64,000 bases of DNA, from positions 16,622,148 through 16,686,147 of the forward strand of contig NC_092197.1 in assembly GCF_043641665.1 (NCBI RefSeq). Reading direction: 5' to 3'. The notes beneath the pieces are model-generated. The model made no database searches. It was given only the letters and a program-made list of their open reading frames with translations, and had not been told where the DNA came from. The translations under genes and the position numbers were made by a program. The first letter of the stretch is position 1. Every line of letters begins with the position of its first letter. Below, piece by piece: positions 51,839-64,000 of this stretch. The DNA comes from Enoplosus armatus. Its lineage: Eukaryota; Chordata; Actinopteri; Centrarchiformes; Enoplosidae.

Positions 51839-51866
51839 TAAGTGTGTGTGTGTGTGTGTGTGTGTA
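51839..51866. repeat. (GT)n microsatellite
   Basis: About 12 GT units. Confidence 0.9.
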
Positions 51867-52059
51867 ATTAAGTAAATGGGCTAGGACGTGAATGAATAAT
51901 AAATGGGTAAGTCAGTAGATTGACAGTTAAGTGAGTAAGTCAATGCTCATTGCGGATATACCTGCTGTTACTGAGAAACCGTGTGTCTATCACAAAGTTT
52001 GTCCACCATTATTATGAAAGTTTATTTTTCAACTGGGATCTGAGAACCAGAGAACACTA

Positions 52060-52540
52060 TGCACGCCTACCTATACCGGCAACCTGACTGCACCTGGCTC
52101 CTGGCTACGCCGCGCAAAGTAGCTGCTAACAAAGTTAGCTTGTAAATGTACTTACCGGAAAAAAGGAACAGCCGACTCCTAGAGTGTCTTTTAGTACAGC
52201 CAAACGTACAGGGCGCCGTGGTAGCAACTTGACAATCACAAGGTAGACACGCCCCAAAGCACACCCTGCTTTATCGTCTATTTTACTTTAAATGGGACTT
52301 TAACAGAATGAGCATCATGCTGTTTTGAAGAAGACTTAAAACTAGCGACTGAGACCATAAACCCATTAGGAAAATGTTTACTGAGGTAATAAATCAAGTG
52401 AGAAGTAGGGTCATTTTCTCATAGACCTCTATACAATGGAGTCGCCACCTGCTGGCCATTAGAAATAATGCCGGTTGAAGGCACTTCCGCATTGGCTTCA
52501 CTTTTCAGACCCAGAGGTTGGTGCTTGGTCCTGTTACATA
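52060..52540. repeat. Dispersed fish repeat ('ctatacaatggagtcgcca...agaggttggtgcttggtc')
   Basis: TTTATCGTCTATTTTACTTT, TGAGCATCATGCTGTTTTGA, AAACTAGCGACTGAGACCAT, ATAAATCAAGTGAGAAGTAG, TACAATGGAGTCGCCACCTG and CAGAGGTTGGTGCTTGGTCC appear in an order I recall from a common fish interspersed element. Ends were not determined and no long open frame is present. Confidence 0.5.
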
Positions 52541-55500
52541 CCTGCTATGGGAGGTGGGTCGAGTAGCCAGTGATATCAAGTACTTGGGTATGAGTAAAAG
52601 TAGTCATCAAAAGAATTACATGAGTAAGAGTACAAAACAGAAAAAAACAAGAGAAGTGAGTAACTTCCTGACTAAAAAGAAAGGGGAAAAGAAATACCAG
52701 CAACTGTTTCTACTGATGGTCTTCTTCAGGTAAAGGTAAACAAGTGAACATACATACGTGGCATTTATTTATTTTTAAATGTCATGTCATTATCTCCTGA
52801 TGAGGTAATTAGTCAAACATTTACCATGTCGACCTTCCCAGTGATCACAAAACATTAAACTTTATAGAGCCTGTTGTCTTGATTTGGAAGATAAATCAAC
52901 AGATCAGCTGGAACCTGTACTGTTATGTGAAAAAAAAACTTTGAGATAATCCCAGAAACAATGAAGTGGCAGCACATCAAATCCGGATTTATATGTCCCA
53001 TGTTCCCATCGCAGTCACCTTTTGGATCAGGTGTGAGACCACCACATCCAGGACACTAAGTCATCTGTCTAACATCTGTCCACAGGCATACAGTGTTATT
53101 GAAAACAGGCCTGTGTTTTTTTCCATAATCTCTCTCCCTCCTCAGATGCACATCATCAGCAGTATAGGAGAAAGCAGGAGTACTAACAGTTTTGATGCAT
53201 GATACTGTGTACTGTAAGTACATAAGCAGTCAGAGCTGGTGGGCACAAACACAGTGTAAACAGATAATAAACTCGCTGCTTCATGTCAACTCAGTGTCAG
53301 TGCAGTGCTACGATGCACTGACCTCAGATCAGTGTTCACAACTGGAGCCTGAGCTGTGGCTTGTTTGCATCCAAATGTAAGGGAGGAAACTGCATTAGGT
53401 TCACCTTATTTCAAGTCACCTGCTTGTGTGTGCACTGAGTGTTATTGGTCGACGTAATCTCTTGTCTGGCTGCAAAGAGATCCCTTTTTTATAGCGTTTT
53501 CAATGAAAGTGACGGGGGACACAATCCACAGTCCTATTTCTGTGCAAAAAAATAAGTTCAGCCAAACAGTCTGGAAGATACCCGTTTGATTTGTCTAACT
53601 CAAAGTATTTTTAGTACAAAATGCCCTCTTTGTGTTTCTCCAGTGTTTCCATGCTGAGCTGCAGTGGATGGATGGTAACAAAAAGAGGGAAATACGTAAC
53701 TTTGTAAGATCCGCACTTCATTATCTAACTCAGACTGTTGAAGCATCTTATTATCTTTAGATGAACTTTAGAATTATTTTTTGCACAGAGGGAGGACTGA
53801 GGATTTTGTCCGCCATCGCTTGAAATTGCTCTCAAAATAGCCAGTGTGGACAGCGGAACTTTTAAAGCAACCAACAGTGCTTTTCAGGACCGCACGTAAA
53901 CTTCTTTTTTCACAAAGCTATATCCTGTTATAAAATTCCATTTACCACAATTGAAAAGTTTATCCCTATCACCCACCCCTAATTAATGGATTATCCTGCT
54001 GTTCATCAGCTCTACTGTGCAGCCTGGCCTTTCAGACCACGTTGAAACTTTCAATATATTTCACATTATTTTGGTCAATTCCATTGAGCTGTATAGCATC
54101 GTCTTATAGCAGCCATGTCAGGCCCCATCAATGCCACTGAATGTCCACAATGCACTTAAGCCAGCATTGATTGCCTGAGTCATAGTGGAGCTCCACCTCA
54201 GGGGGGGAAGTTGGATTCCTGCTGGTTCCATGTGATTGGTGCTCAGCAGAGTCCGTTAGTGGCAGTGCTGAGCAGGACCCCCACAGACCCTATCAAACAC
54301 ACTTCGCTCTGGATCAACAGCCCACTGACCAGGTTTTCATCACTTATTGAACGTCAAAGACTCGAGTCACTGCTTGAAAAAGGTGCCTGGCGACTATTTC
54401 AGTCTCCATTCTCCTCCCCTTCCGCTAACTACGTGTTACTGTTTTCAAAGTCTGTGGTTTTAACAGGTCCAGTGAACTCCTCCTGAACTAAAGCATAGAT
54501 AGGCTTCACCTCTAGGACACCGATGATCAAGTCATGTTTGTCTTATTTAACTGTAAAAGTTGTATCACATAGTCTACATATATTGTTTAAGTTACTATTC
54601 TATGTGGTATTTTCTTTAGTAGGGATTTAACCGTTTTAATGCCAGGGCTCGCCTCCCCACATGCAAATGTTCCACCAAAACAACCCCCCCCCCCCCCCAG
54701 ACACTATTTTACAAGGCCACTGTCACTGCATCCTGGGCTTAGCGCCACCCAAGACGATTGCGATGGGTTTAAAGAAAAACAAACAAGCCATTGCATTTTT
54801 TCCCCTATCCCAGAACAACGATGGTTTGAGCCTGACCTTTCTCCAAAGTGTGGGAGCGTGGCTAGGCGAGACTAGTCTCACAAAGACAGTAGATGTTTCC
54901 ATTTTTTGAGCAAATGCCTCAGAGAATGAGCCAGCAGTTCATGCTCTGATTTGCACCCAGGTATTCTCATCAAATCATACAATACAATTAGTGTGAGTAG
55001 AGGATGACACCAACAAAAAGTATTCTTTAACCAAAAACCCTTACTAAATCTCTTCATCAATATAAGAGACTGAGATTAAATGTATCCGTGTAATGTAGCA
55101 CAACTGTAAGATGCTGTATTGCTTTAGTCCACAAGGGATGTTGCATTTGTCTTCAATTAAAACAGCAATAATATCTTCAATATTTAATGGTAAGTCTCAT
55201 AACGGCTCTCAAAGAACGGTCTTGATTAAGAAACTTGAGTATTTCTGCCCCGTCCTGAAGCCTTCCACATAATTTCAGAATGATTTTGTATGAATTTTAA
55301 TTGGCTGCAACTCTAGATGTCACTTCTTTCAACATACTTTGGGAAAATACTCTTCATCTTTGTCTGCTTTGAAAACATCTCCTCTTCAGATCTTTGGAGC
55401 AGTATAACCCACCTCCCAAAAAACGACTTGCTTTATGCCGCAAACACACAAAACGGCCAGGCGATCAACAATTGCATAAATACGAATTCTGCTGCACAGA

Positions 55501-55747
55501 GGTTGGACAGATGTTTTCCAGATGCCGAGTGATGGTAACTGTTTGTCTGGTCTGAAGCAATGAGTGAGTTGGTGCCACGCTGAGATCACACACTGTGTGG
55601 GAGGAAGCACGAGTGGGTTTCTGATTATAACCAGAGGGAAGACAGCTCGCATAGATGATGCTCATTATTCTAAATATCCCCCCTTTTTGTGTGAGTGGCT
55701 GGTGGATGGTACAACCGCGAAATAGCAGTTAATTGTGAAGTTGTGAA
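52541..55747. other. Non-coding, no gene recognised
   Basis: Contains a C run at 54683-54698. The stretch 54210-54480 is open in one plus frame (91 codons) and of balanced composition but has no domain. No repeat family was firmly recognised. Confidence 0.4.
54683..54698. repeat. Poly-C run
   Basis: About 16 consecutive C. Confidence 0.9.
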
Positions 55748-55783
55748 CCCCCCCCCCCCACACACACACACACACACACACAC
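55748..55783. repeat. Compound (C)n-(AC)n tract
   Basis: About 12 C run directly into about 12 CA units. It mirrors the (GT)n-(G)n tract at 47953 read on the other strand. Confidence 0.95.
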
Positions 55784-58736
55784 TCCCTTGTAGGCATACT
55801 TCCTGTCAACACTGTGCCCACGACATTTCAACCCCAACCTGAACAACTTTTCCTCGTTGCCCTCCATGTGATTCATTCATGTTTGCCTGACAGCGATGCC
55901 TCCTCTTTTCCTGACTCGGAGAACGAGCAGGAATGACAAGCGCTGCCTCTGGCTCATGAGTATCAACCGTTAATGACCTCGCATACTGCAGGGGTAAGTG
56001 AATCCATTGACCGGACACCCGGCAGCGTAAAAACTCCCAGCCGGCCCCATGCGTCAGTGTCTGTGTGGGATGGCACACACTCCTGACTGCTGTTCCAGTA
56101 GTGTGACAGCAGACACGATAAGCAGGCATTGATTTTTCGCCTCCCTTGACATTGGCTGAAAGCAGAATCCTGCCCTGATATAATTGTGTTGGGGGCCCTT
56201 GCTTTGCAGCTGTTGAATAGGATATGAGCCAGCAGATGTGTGTAAGCAGTGAATGACTAATATGACATCCACTGCACAGGCGGAACTGACCCTATAAACT
56301 TCTTCACGCTTGTTTCCCAGAGTTACCCGAGTTTCAGCTCGCAAGCGCTCGCTGCAGACGGAACTGTGATCCGCGCAAAATGGACCACATCAGCTATACG
56401 TTCACATCATTCAGCTGGTGCTCCTTGTTCAATTTCCCTTCTACATACAACTCCACCTTTCAATCCGCGTCGCAAATTTGAGGATTTATTCGATCATTGT
56501 TCTTTCATAAATCACACTGCACATGCACACACGGTGCCCAGAACAAGCCCGCCATAATCTCTGTTGTTAATCTGGATAAACATATTTCTATAAACATTTT
56601 TGAGAGATAGTTAACATTCAATTCATTCATTTTGATTTCTGAGAGGATGAAATCCCAGCAGCGAAGCAGATCAGACACATGGCAATTTCATGGAACACAT
56701 TAATTTATTTATAGACCTGCTATAGTGGTTTATGCTTGCCCGCAAAAAGATGCATATACCCGTACAGCGCGCATATGTGGTGATTTGTTCCAAAGAGACA
56801 GTAATATTTTCAGCACAACTGAAATGCAGCCTGTGGCAGCGACTTTATAGCCAAGCTGATGGACCATAACTTAGTCCCTTAAGGAGTTCACAGAGGTTTT
56901 CTTCAGCAGCCTATAGCAGAAGGTTTGACGCAATTTGCAGAGATTTAGACATTTAATTGTCATTTAATCGCCCTAGAGATTTCTGAAGAAAGATTTTTGG
57001 AGTCAGTAGTCATATTCGGTTAGTGTAATTTTCTTTTTATGAAAATATACCTTTTACAGTGTCTCAACATCAGAACATTAACACTATTTGGCTATCAAAC
57101 TATTGAACAAGTGCTCCAGATTGATTTTGTGTGACACTGACATTTGCTTTGGCAAATCGACCTGTGAATAAGGCTGAAACTGCGAGAATGTAGGTTAATT
57201 CGGGATCACATAGCACTCAAATTCTCTATGGTTGAATAAAACTCAGCTATAGCAGTAAAATTCTTTGAGGTCTGAATTATTCATCAAATTCCACGTCTGC
57301 AAAGCTTTCTCATATAAACGCTTCACAATTTTTGTCAAGCTTTTTATTTGTTGTTTTCATGAGAATAAGCTGGGTGTTGGCCTTGACTCCACTCAGAGCT
57401 AACCCCGTAATCAGAGAGCGATGTGACCCCTCAGCTCGGCCATTATCACTGTGATCCTGGACAGATGCTGGCTGCTGGATGCGGTGAAGGAGGATGGTCG
57501 TCGGATGTCAGGCATCAGCGTCGGGTGCTTGAGGCAGTGAGCTACAGGAGAAGCTGATTGGGTTAACAAAGAGCACGCTGATTAGTGATTGGCTCCCATG
57601 TGTGTGAGCCGGGGGAGGGGTGGGAAGGGGAAAGCTTGAGGCTTAATTGGAGGGTGTGAACCAGAAATTGAGTTGCTCATGAGAGAATGACTGGGACCAG
57701 GAGGATTTGCATTAATATGGGTCCTGCTGTGGCTGTTTGTCCGTAAAAGTCACATTGGAAGTTAGTAGATTTTGTAGGATTACAAGCCTTCTGACTTTTT
57801 CTTGAGTGTGCCTCCTTTGTGTCTGGGCTTGATCCTCCTAGGTGGCTCTGTTGGCCGAAACATGCATGTAGCTTCAACAAAGTGAGTTTCCAGTTGTTTT
57901 ACCACAGCAGGAGGAAAATCAGTTGTGAAATAATCTCCTCTTCATTAACAGATGTTGCTCAGTCATTTGAATCATAGCTCCTACTGCTCACGCTGTTACC
58001 GGTTATCAAAGCATTGCTCTTGCCAAGTAATAATCTTTATATAGATACACAAACAAGATCATTTACTCATGCTAAGGGTCTTTTGCGCAACGGTCATCAT
58101 TGATCATGATGATGCTCTGAATATGCTTGCAACACGTAAACACTGTGTGTCACTTCTGATCCCGCGAGCAGGTTAAGACAAAGACATGAATACTGATGGT
58201 ATTCAAATGATCACCTTTGGATCTGAACACATCAGATGATTAGTGGCCTGCCTCCTAATTAAATGTTTTAGTTGAGCGGCTTCCACCGCCGTATCTCGGG
58301 ATATATGGCTGACATTTTTTTTTACCAGGCCACTTAGGAATATTTGAGCCCCCCGGCAGCTTGGCTCTTCAGCAGCGATGCCGGTCATACTCCAGCATCT
58401 AGCTCAGCAATTTAAGCTGCTGCTGAGCTCCGACACAAAGTTTTTACATTGACTTTGTGAGTCCTGTTGTCATGTTTGTAATGAGAAGAATGTATGTGAA
58501 AGGATCTCATGAGTGCATTAACCTCCTATAATTATACGTCTTGATCAGATACTGTCAGTGAACAGCCATCATACATGTAGACTCATCACAGCGAGCATCA
58601 CGTAGTAGCATCACATTTCTCACAGGAAATAATTGTAGAGTTTCACACTAAAATGAAATGATGCAAATGGCCTGATCTCTCTATAAAACTACATTTTGAA
58701 CTTTGATTGGAACATGAACTTCCTTTTGTACACAAT
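55784..58736. other. Non-coding, no gene recognised
   Basis: Low-repeat sequence. The blocks 55900-56350 and 57360-57660 are of balanced composition and are candidates for conserved non-coding sequence. Open frames (up to 107 codons, minus strand 55806-56129) have no recognisable domain. Confidence 0.35.
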
Positions 58737-58757
58737 GGGGGGGGGGGGGGGGGGGGG
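58737..58757. repeat. Poly-G run
   Basis: Twenty-one consecutive G. Confidence 0.95.
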
Positions 58758-60889
58758 TTTCTTGAAAAATCTTATCTGGCAATAAGTGCTGCTTTTCTCA
58801 GTGTTGATAAGAACAAGCTTACATGTCAGTTCTGTTTCCCGAGTCTGTCTAAAATGAACACACAAAAGGACTGTTATAATTTTGATATTCTGGAGATTGT
58901 TATCTTCTGTTCAGCATATTGCACAATCTGAACAGCCTATAGCTGTTTTTACAAAGTTAGATATTTAAATCACATTTTCATATCAGAGATATTCTGTGGT
59001 TAGATATTTGCTGCCTCTAATTCGGATTATACATGCTTTGTGGTTCAAGTCTAGTGTTGGACACCTCTTTCAATTTCAATACAACTCCTACAAAACTACT
59101 TTTATAGATATCATTAGTACCAAACTCCTAAATTATTCCTATTAAGTAAACCTTAATTAATAGAATGTTTTTATCGGTATCAGATGACATTATTGCCTGA
59201 CAAGTTACTAATTTGCTCTTTTTACTGTTACGCAAATTTTTCTTTTAACTGACGGGTGCAATTAAGGCAAAGTTATTGTAAAAGTCAGTGAATGGAGCCG
59301 CCTCGCTCGCGAACCGAGGCGACATGCATGTCAGACCGGTTCGTCGGAGAGGAAGTGTGTGAACTCAGCTGTGACAAGTTTCATTAATAACTTTCTCACT
59401 ACACCTCATGTATTTCCTTTCTTAAAATCTTCTTAAATTAAACAGAATGTGTCAGACTCTGCATGTCAGACGCATCTAGGAAAGCCTCCACGACTGTGTT
59501 AGTGTCTCTGTCACTTTGTCTCTCTATTCTTCTCACCTACTATAACAATCACCAGGAAAAAGTACCAATCGCAACCGTTTATCCAATAATGGGGTGGGTT
59601 TAAGTGCAGTTGAGGCATTTTCTAAACAACCAGGGTGGCTGCCATTCTGAATCTGCTTCAGTATTAAACAAAATGGACGGTAGTTCATGTTACGTACAAA
59701 TGGTTGTTGGGTTCTAAATCATGTCATGACAAATGTCTGTGTATTATGTTGAACTAGAAGCCATATGAATTGGATGTTGGAACTAGCTACCTAGCCTAGC
59801 AACCTACCGCTACGTCACACGTTCTTTCCTTTGCTCTGATTGGTTGTGGTTATTCTTTATCCGCTTGTTTCTACACTTTATTGAAGCTATATAATGCTCA
59901 TCTTAAATCTTGAATCCAAAGTGCCATTAGCCTTTTGCTAGCCACTGTTCACCCACAGGATGCTAGCACTATGTAGTACTTTATATCCCTAAACAGGGAT
60001 TGCAGCTACAACACAATTTAGGATAGACTAAACTGTTTGTGTTCAAATAAAATTGAATTTGAAACTAAATTTTTTTGAAAAGTGACAGCCCTAGTCCTCA
60101 CTAATCAACTCTATGCAAGACTTCAACATAATTAAAAAAAAACCTGTATTGCAGTGACAAGTAATCAGAGGTGTTCAGGTATATAGTTGAATTAACACGG
60201 TGCAGAGATCTATTCTCAGGGCAGCGGAGATCAGAGCTCATTTGTTTTACATGATGACTAATAGTGTCGTAGACAGCGTATCAGAAATGTTTGTCACGTT
60301 TTCAGGGTTCTCAGGTAGCCTGACTGCCGTTATCAATCACAGATGACATTTACTGTTGCATATTAATGCGCTGGAGTTTCATCACTGGGTTCCCCACAGT
60401 GATTGATGCAGCCGATTGTCCCCATATCCCCCACGCCACAGCACCGCAGAACACAAGATAAATAGGAGATCTTCTCCCAGACCCGGTGTCACACAGAGTT
60501 GTATCAATGGACAGTTTTCCCACTGCGCCTTAATGACAGGCAGCGATAAGCCTGTTTACACATTTACAATAAATGCATTTTTTTCCCCGTTTTCCTCTCC
60601 AGCCCGAGCCGCAGTGGCAGTTTTTGTGTTGCCCTGCTGCTGACTCACTACATAGTTTGTTCTTCTTGAGAGAACACATCATTTTCTTCCTATATCCATT
60701 TTCACAGTCAACTTAATCTGTTGAAATTGTCTGCAGCATGTGTTGACATAATCCCATAATTATTCACCATATTACTCTGATTATTTCTTCACTTCCACAT
60801 TTCTCATAGTTTAGCTGTGTACTTATGTTATTTGTCATTTTCGCAGCTCAGTCGTATTAACTTTGCCTCAAGAAAATGCTAATTTAACT
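58758..60889. other. Non-coding, no gene recognised
   Basis: A small CpG-containing hairpin CGCCTCG...CGAGGCG lies at 59299-59321. The block 60200-60420 is low-repeat and dense in homeodomain-like AT cores (ATTAATGCGC, TCAATCAC), so it is a candidate conserved element. Confidence 0.35.
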
Positions 60890-61190
60890 TATCATTATTT
60901 TCATTATTGATGCCTTTTTCAGAAAATGTTATCAATCATTTTGTCTGTTAAGTATACAAAAAAGGTCAAATCTGACAATCCCAATTTACAAGAGACAAAA
61001 CTTCAAATTGTTTTTGTCTGATGAAGAGTTCAAACCCTGAAGATATTCAATTTATAACGAGGAAAACAGCAAATCCTCACTTTTGAAAAGGTGTAATGGT
61101 TGGCATTTTTGCTTGATAAATGACTTTAATGATTAATCATTTATCAAAATGGCTGTTGATTAATTTCCTGCAGGGTTGCTGCATTCAGTT
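60890..61190 (+). repeat. Dispersed repeat, 'ctgcaac...gattaa' family, copy 3 (main and 3' part)
   Basis: GACAAAACTTCAAATTGTTT, TCTGATGAAGAGTTCAAACC, CTGAAGATATTCAATTTATA, GGCATTTTTGCTTGATAAAT, GATTAATCATTTATCAAAAT, GGCTGTTGATTAATTTCCTG and GGTTGCTGCA. It overlaps the middle of the family seen at 42062 and adds its 3' half. Confidence 0.6.
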
Positions 61191-63109
61191 GTTTGTTCCC
61201 ACCTGTCTGATGTGAATCCCAGGTTTTTCTCCTGGAGGTTGGTCATGCAGGTTTGCCATTGTTTGGTTTTGTGAAGACAGCTATTGAGGATGCCCTGATG
61301 TTCAACTTGCCTTGTGAGATGGGTCCCTGGGCATTTGGACTGATAAAAAATTCACTTTGAAAGTCCAAACAGGAAATCAAGTAAACAGCTGCACAGACGC
61401 AGGGCCAGCTTTCCTGCAGTTGGTAGCCAGAAGGTGGTGGAGGCATTTTTATGTTCTCATGGGAGACAATATAGTGACACACAGCAAACTGATGCAGCCT
61501 TTAAACATAACTAGTTGCAGACATAATTCTACATTAAATTGAAAGTGCACTATTGTTCTTTCCATGCAGGAAAAAAAATCACCTCTGGCATTTGTTTACT
61601 CATGAAGTCTTTCTCTAAAAATTGCTTTCACGCTTCATGTCACAATTTGAGTGGAAGGAAAGAGCGTGTGATCACCGCTGCGGCAGGCACTCTTTTTGTT
61701 TTAGCAATTCGGCAGTCGTAAACAAAAGATCCCACCTTCAGTGTGCTCCAAACTTTAAATAATGGTTATAAAGGCATCAGCCTCATGTGTCAGCATGTTC
61801 TTCACTGTGGCCTTGCTATCTTTGTGGTTATGTGCACGCTTTAATATTTCTCTGTAAACTCCCTAATCTTCCTTGGTGCTCTTTGCGACTTGTCAGCTCG
61901 CACAAGACACAATTTGACACCCGATATTATGTGACACCTTATGCCTTTCAGAAGAGCCTTCTGTGTCTGGCACACTTCTGTGACTGAAGAAGCCAACGTG
62001 CAGACTTAATGCCTCCTCCAATTACTATAGTTTTTTTTTTAACCTTGACTGTAAGGAAACCAAGCTATCATTCAGTTCATTATCGTTCATTTTGATCAGA
62101 TATTCCTGCAAGGAAATCCAATAAATTGTGTTTATAACCTTCTTTGAACTCTGGAAACTCTGAAATAGTATTAAAAACGCAACAGTTAGCAAGGATAGTC
62201 TCAAAATAATAGTTTGTTTGTGCATGCGCAGCATGTGTGTTATGTATGCTTTCTTTGACTTTCCCTCAGGATCTCCTGTCTTTGCCGGATCAGCGTTTAT
62301 TCTCAACCTGTGCCTCCTTGTCCTTTATGCACTTCACATCCCTCTGCAGTTGTGTCTCTAGGTAATAAGACACGAGAAGAAGCAGGATAGTGAGGGAGGT
62401 TGACAGTGGTAGAAGTTGTGGGATACATTATTATGGATTTCTGTGCAGCACACTTGCGCACACTCTTTCTCCAGAAATTATGCTGAAAACACAAAAAAAA
62501 AGTTAAATACTAACCAAAAACTCACAGCATCTGAATAGTTGAAATGATCTTTACAGTCATTTCTTGGCCTTGTTTTAGTCTGAAACTGAAATGTGGGTTG
62601 GATGTAAAAAGAATCCTTGATCTTTGGCCATCAACTGCCCTCTGGTCGACGACTTTGACCCCTTCCCAGCAGATGCTGTGACCGGTTTTGGTCTAGTGTT
62701 CACAGACAGCTGATGTGGTCCGCTTCCAGAACTCTGTCAGTCTCTGCCGATTCACCATATGACCATCTGTTATCATGTGACCGAAGCTGTTGTTTTTCTG
62801 TCCGCCCATGCAGACGGATAACTTCTTCCCATATTGAACATTTCATTTTAAACAGCATTTGCATAAAGCAGCAACAGTCACCATCCCACCATCTGCGACA
62901 CAGTTTGTGATCACAAACAGTGCAACAGATTGTGAACTGCAGCACACATTAGCTTTTTAAATTCTAGCTAATGTCTCAATCAAATCAAAGACGCGACTCA
63001 ACACATAACGACAATGAGCGCCAGAAAGCGACGTTCAAATGTCAATATTGGTCAGTTTAGATAAGTGGTTCCCAACCTGTGGGTCTGTACCCTCTATGGG
63101 GTCGTAAAA
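61191..63109. other. Non-coding, no gene recognised
   Basis: No domain-bearing open frame; the longest, 93 codons on the minus strand (62025-62306), has no recognisable motif. No repeat family was firmly recognised. Confidence 0.4.
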
Positions 63110-63810
63110 AAGACCATTGCAACCATTGCTGACATTCATGTTCCCCTCATTTCACTGTGATTGTACCTTATATGACTACATGTGACACTTAAACCCTCTG
63201 TTTTTCATCTAGTACCATCATCGGGTCGAAGTTTTGATTGGTCCAATACTTACCTGAAAAACAAATGACATTCCCATCAGTCTCAGATGTATTAGCATGC
63301 TAACACGTTTAATTATGAAGATGAACATGGTAAACATTAGACCCTTTTAGCATCAGCTTGTTAGCATTGTCAGTGTGAGCCATAGACTGTATGTAAAGAT
63401 GGACAACATGACAGCTCCCTGAAAGTGAAGTTTTAATTAGTTATTTGATGCTATAAAAAAAAGGGGGTGTGACATCATGATTGACAGTGGTGTGCTCGCG
63501 ATTGGGTCAGGTGGGTGTATGAGCGGGACCTCGATACCACGGGTCCACCCCCCAATCACTACTGCTCAGACTCTGGCTCTAAATGACGTCACCAGCGCAA
63601 GATGGCAGCGGTCGTATCTGAGTTTTTTTGGCTTCTTTTTTGTACAGCGGGAGGAAGTGGAGCTGCGTCGTCTATCTTTATATATAGTCTATGGTGTGAG
63701 CATATTAGCATGATGGTGTTAGCATTTAGCTAGAAGTACACCCTTGTGTGCAAGTACAGCCTCACAAAGCCGTTTGCATGGCTGTGGACTGTTTGTCTTT
63801 GGCTGGTAAG
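63110..63810 (+). repeat. Dispersed fish repeat, 'gcatgttagcac' family, copy 2, split by a MITE
   Basis: Before the insertion: ACATTCATGTTCCCCTCATT, GACATTCCCATCAGTCTCAG, TTAGCATGCTAACACGTTTA and CTTGTTAGCATTGTCAGTGT. After it: ATATTAGCATGATGGTGTTA, GCATTTAGCTAGAAGTACAC and TACAGCCTCACAAAGCCGTT. The order matches copy 1 at 9676-10065. Confidence 0.7.
63381..63693. mobile_element. Non-autonomous DNA transposon (MITE), 313 bp, with 8-bp target duplication
   Basis: The ends are inverted repeats of 27 bases, 63381-63407 and 63667-63693, with four differences, all transitions (CATAGACT at the left end, AGTCTATG at the right). The element is flanked by perfect 8-bp direct repeats GTGTGAGC at 63373-63380 and 63694-63701. 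An 8-bp duplication points to the hAT superfamily. The interior has no transposase; a short open stretch beginning CAAGATGGCAGCG is not convincing as a gene. Confidence 0.85.
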
Positions 63811-64000
63811 ATACAACACAAGCTATTTTCAGTACTCTGCTTTACAGGAAATAATTGGTTATTGTTTTAAGACAAATCTGCATCCCAGAGCTGTTGCTGC
63901 TCCCCCTCTGAATATCTTCTTTCACGAATAATTATTTGACTACCTACACTAGTTTACGTAGAATGACTCCTCTCGAATCTTGAACAAGAGAATTACATCT

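Larger units (their letters stand above)
47138..52059. other. Non-coding, no gene recognised
   Basis: Contains the GT/G tract at 47953-47989, an AT tract at 51275-51330, a C run at 51548-51567 and a GT tract at 51839-51866. The stretch 50040-50460 (GTGGCGCCACTTTC, ATTGCAGAAGAAGAGGC) resembles an interspersed repeat, weakly. The 144-codon frame at 50216-50650 has no domain. Confidence 0.4.

Noticed and set aside
63599..63693. Short open stretch from CAAGATGGCAGCG inside the MITE as a captured exon
   Set aside because: It ends in the element's own inverted repeat and shows no recognisable protein.

Overview
This window looks like euchromatic nuclear DNA of a teleost fish. The evidence is an AT-rich, intron-bearing landscape dense in microsatellites, non-LTR retrotransposon remnants of kinds common in fish, and one recognisable vertebrate neuronal gene. 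No bacterial, phage or plasmid features, CRISPR array, or convincing tRNA or rRNA gene was seen. Statements that a repeat is a known fish family rest on memory of such sequences, not on a search.

The only protein-coding host gene I can support is an LRRTM4-type synaptic adhesion gene on the minus strand. Its main coding exon (20980-22616) has no in-frame ATG at its 5' end; it begins just after a strong splice acceptor. The start codon appears to lie 14.5 kb away in a CpG-rich segment, at 37095-37093, where ATGG is followed at once by a consensus donor. Joining ATG-G to GT-CCA gives a 546-residue protein starting Met-Gly, as mammalian LRRTM4 does, with signal peptide, leucine-rich repeats, one membrane span and a C-terminal ECEV. 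The CpG-rich block at about 36.98-37.82 kb is the likely promoter and 5' UTR.

Region by region: 1-13 kb is non-coding DNA with a large hairpin (632-819), a LINE fragment (1962-2300), a possible tRNA-derived SINE near 3.8 kb and several dispersed repeats. 13.49-15.66 kb is a LINE with a long open reverse-transcriptase frame but no endonuclease domain. 16-21 kb is flank and probable 3' UTR of the LRRTM gene. 22.6-37.1 kb is its intron, holding a Tc1/mariner remnant, an L2/CR1-like LINE remnant, and facing (AC)n and (GT)n tracts. 38-64 kb is probably intergenic, with an RTE-like LINE remnant flanked by 22-bp direct repeats (46.2-47.1 kb), several dispersed repeats, and a non-autonomous DNA transposon with 8-bp target duplications nested in an older repeat (63.38-63.69 kb).

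I did not find a new multi-gene system. The most useful observations are the split start codon of the LRRTM gene with an overlapping upstream ORF, and the nested or deleted mobile elements.
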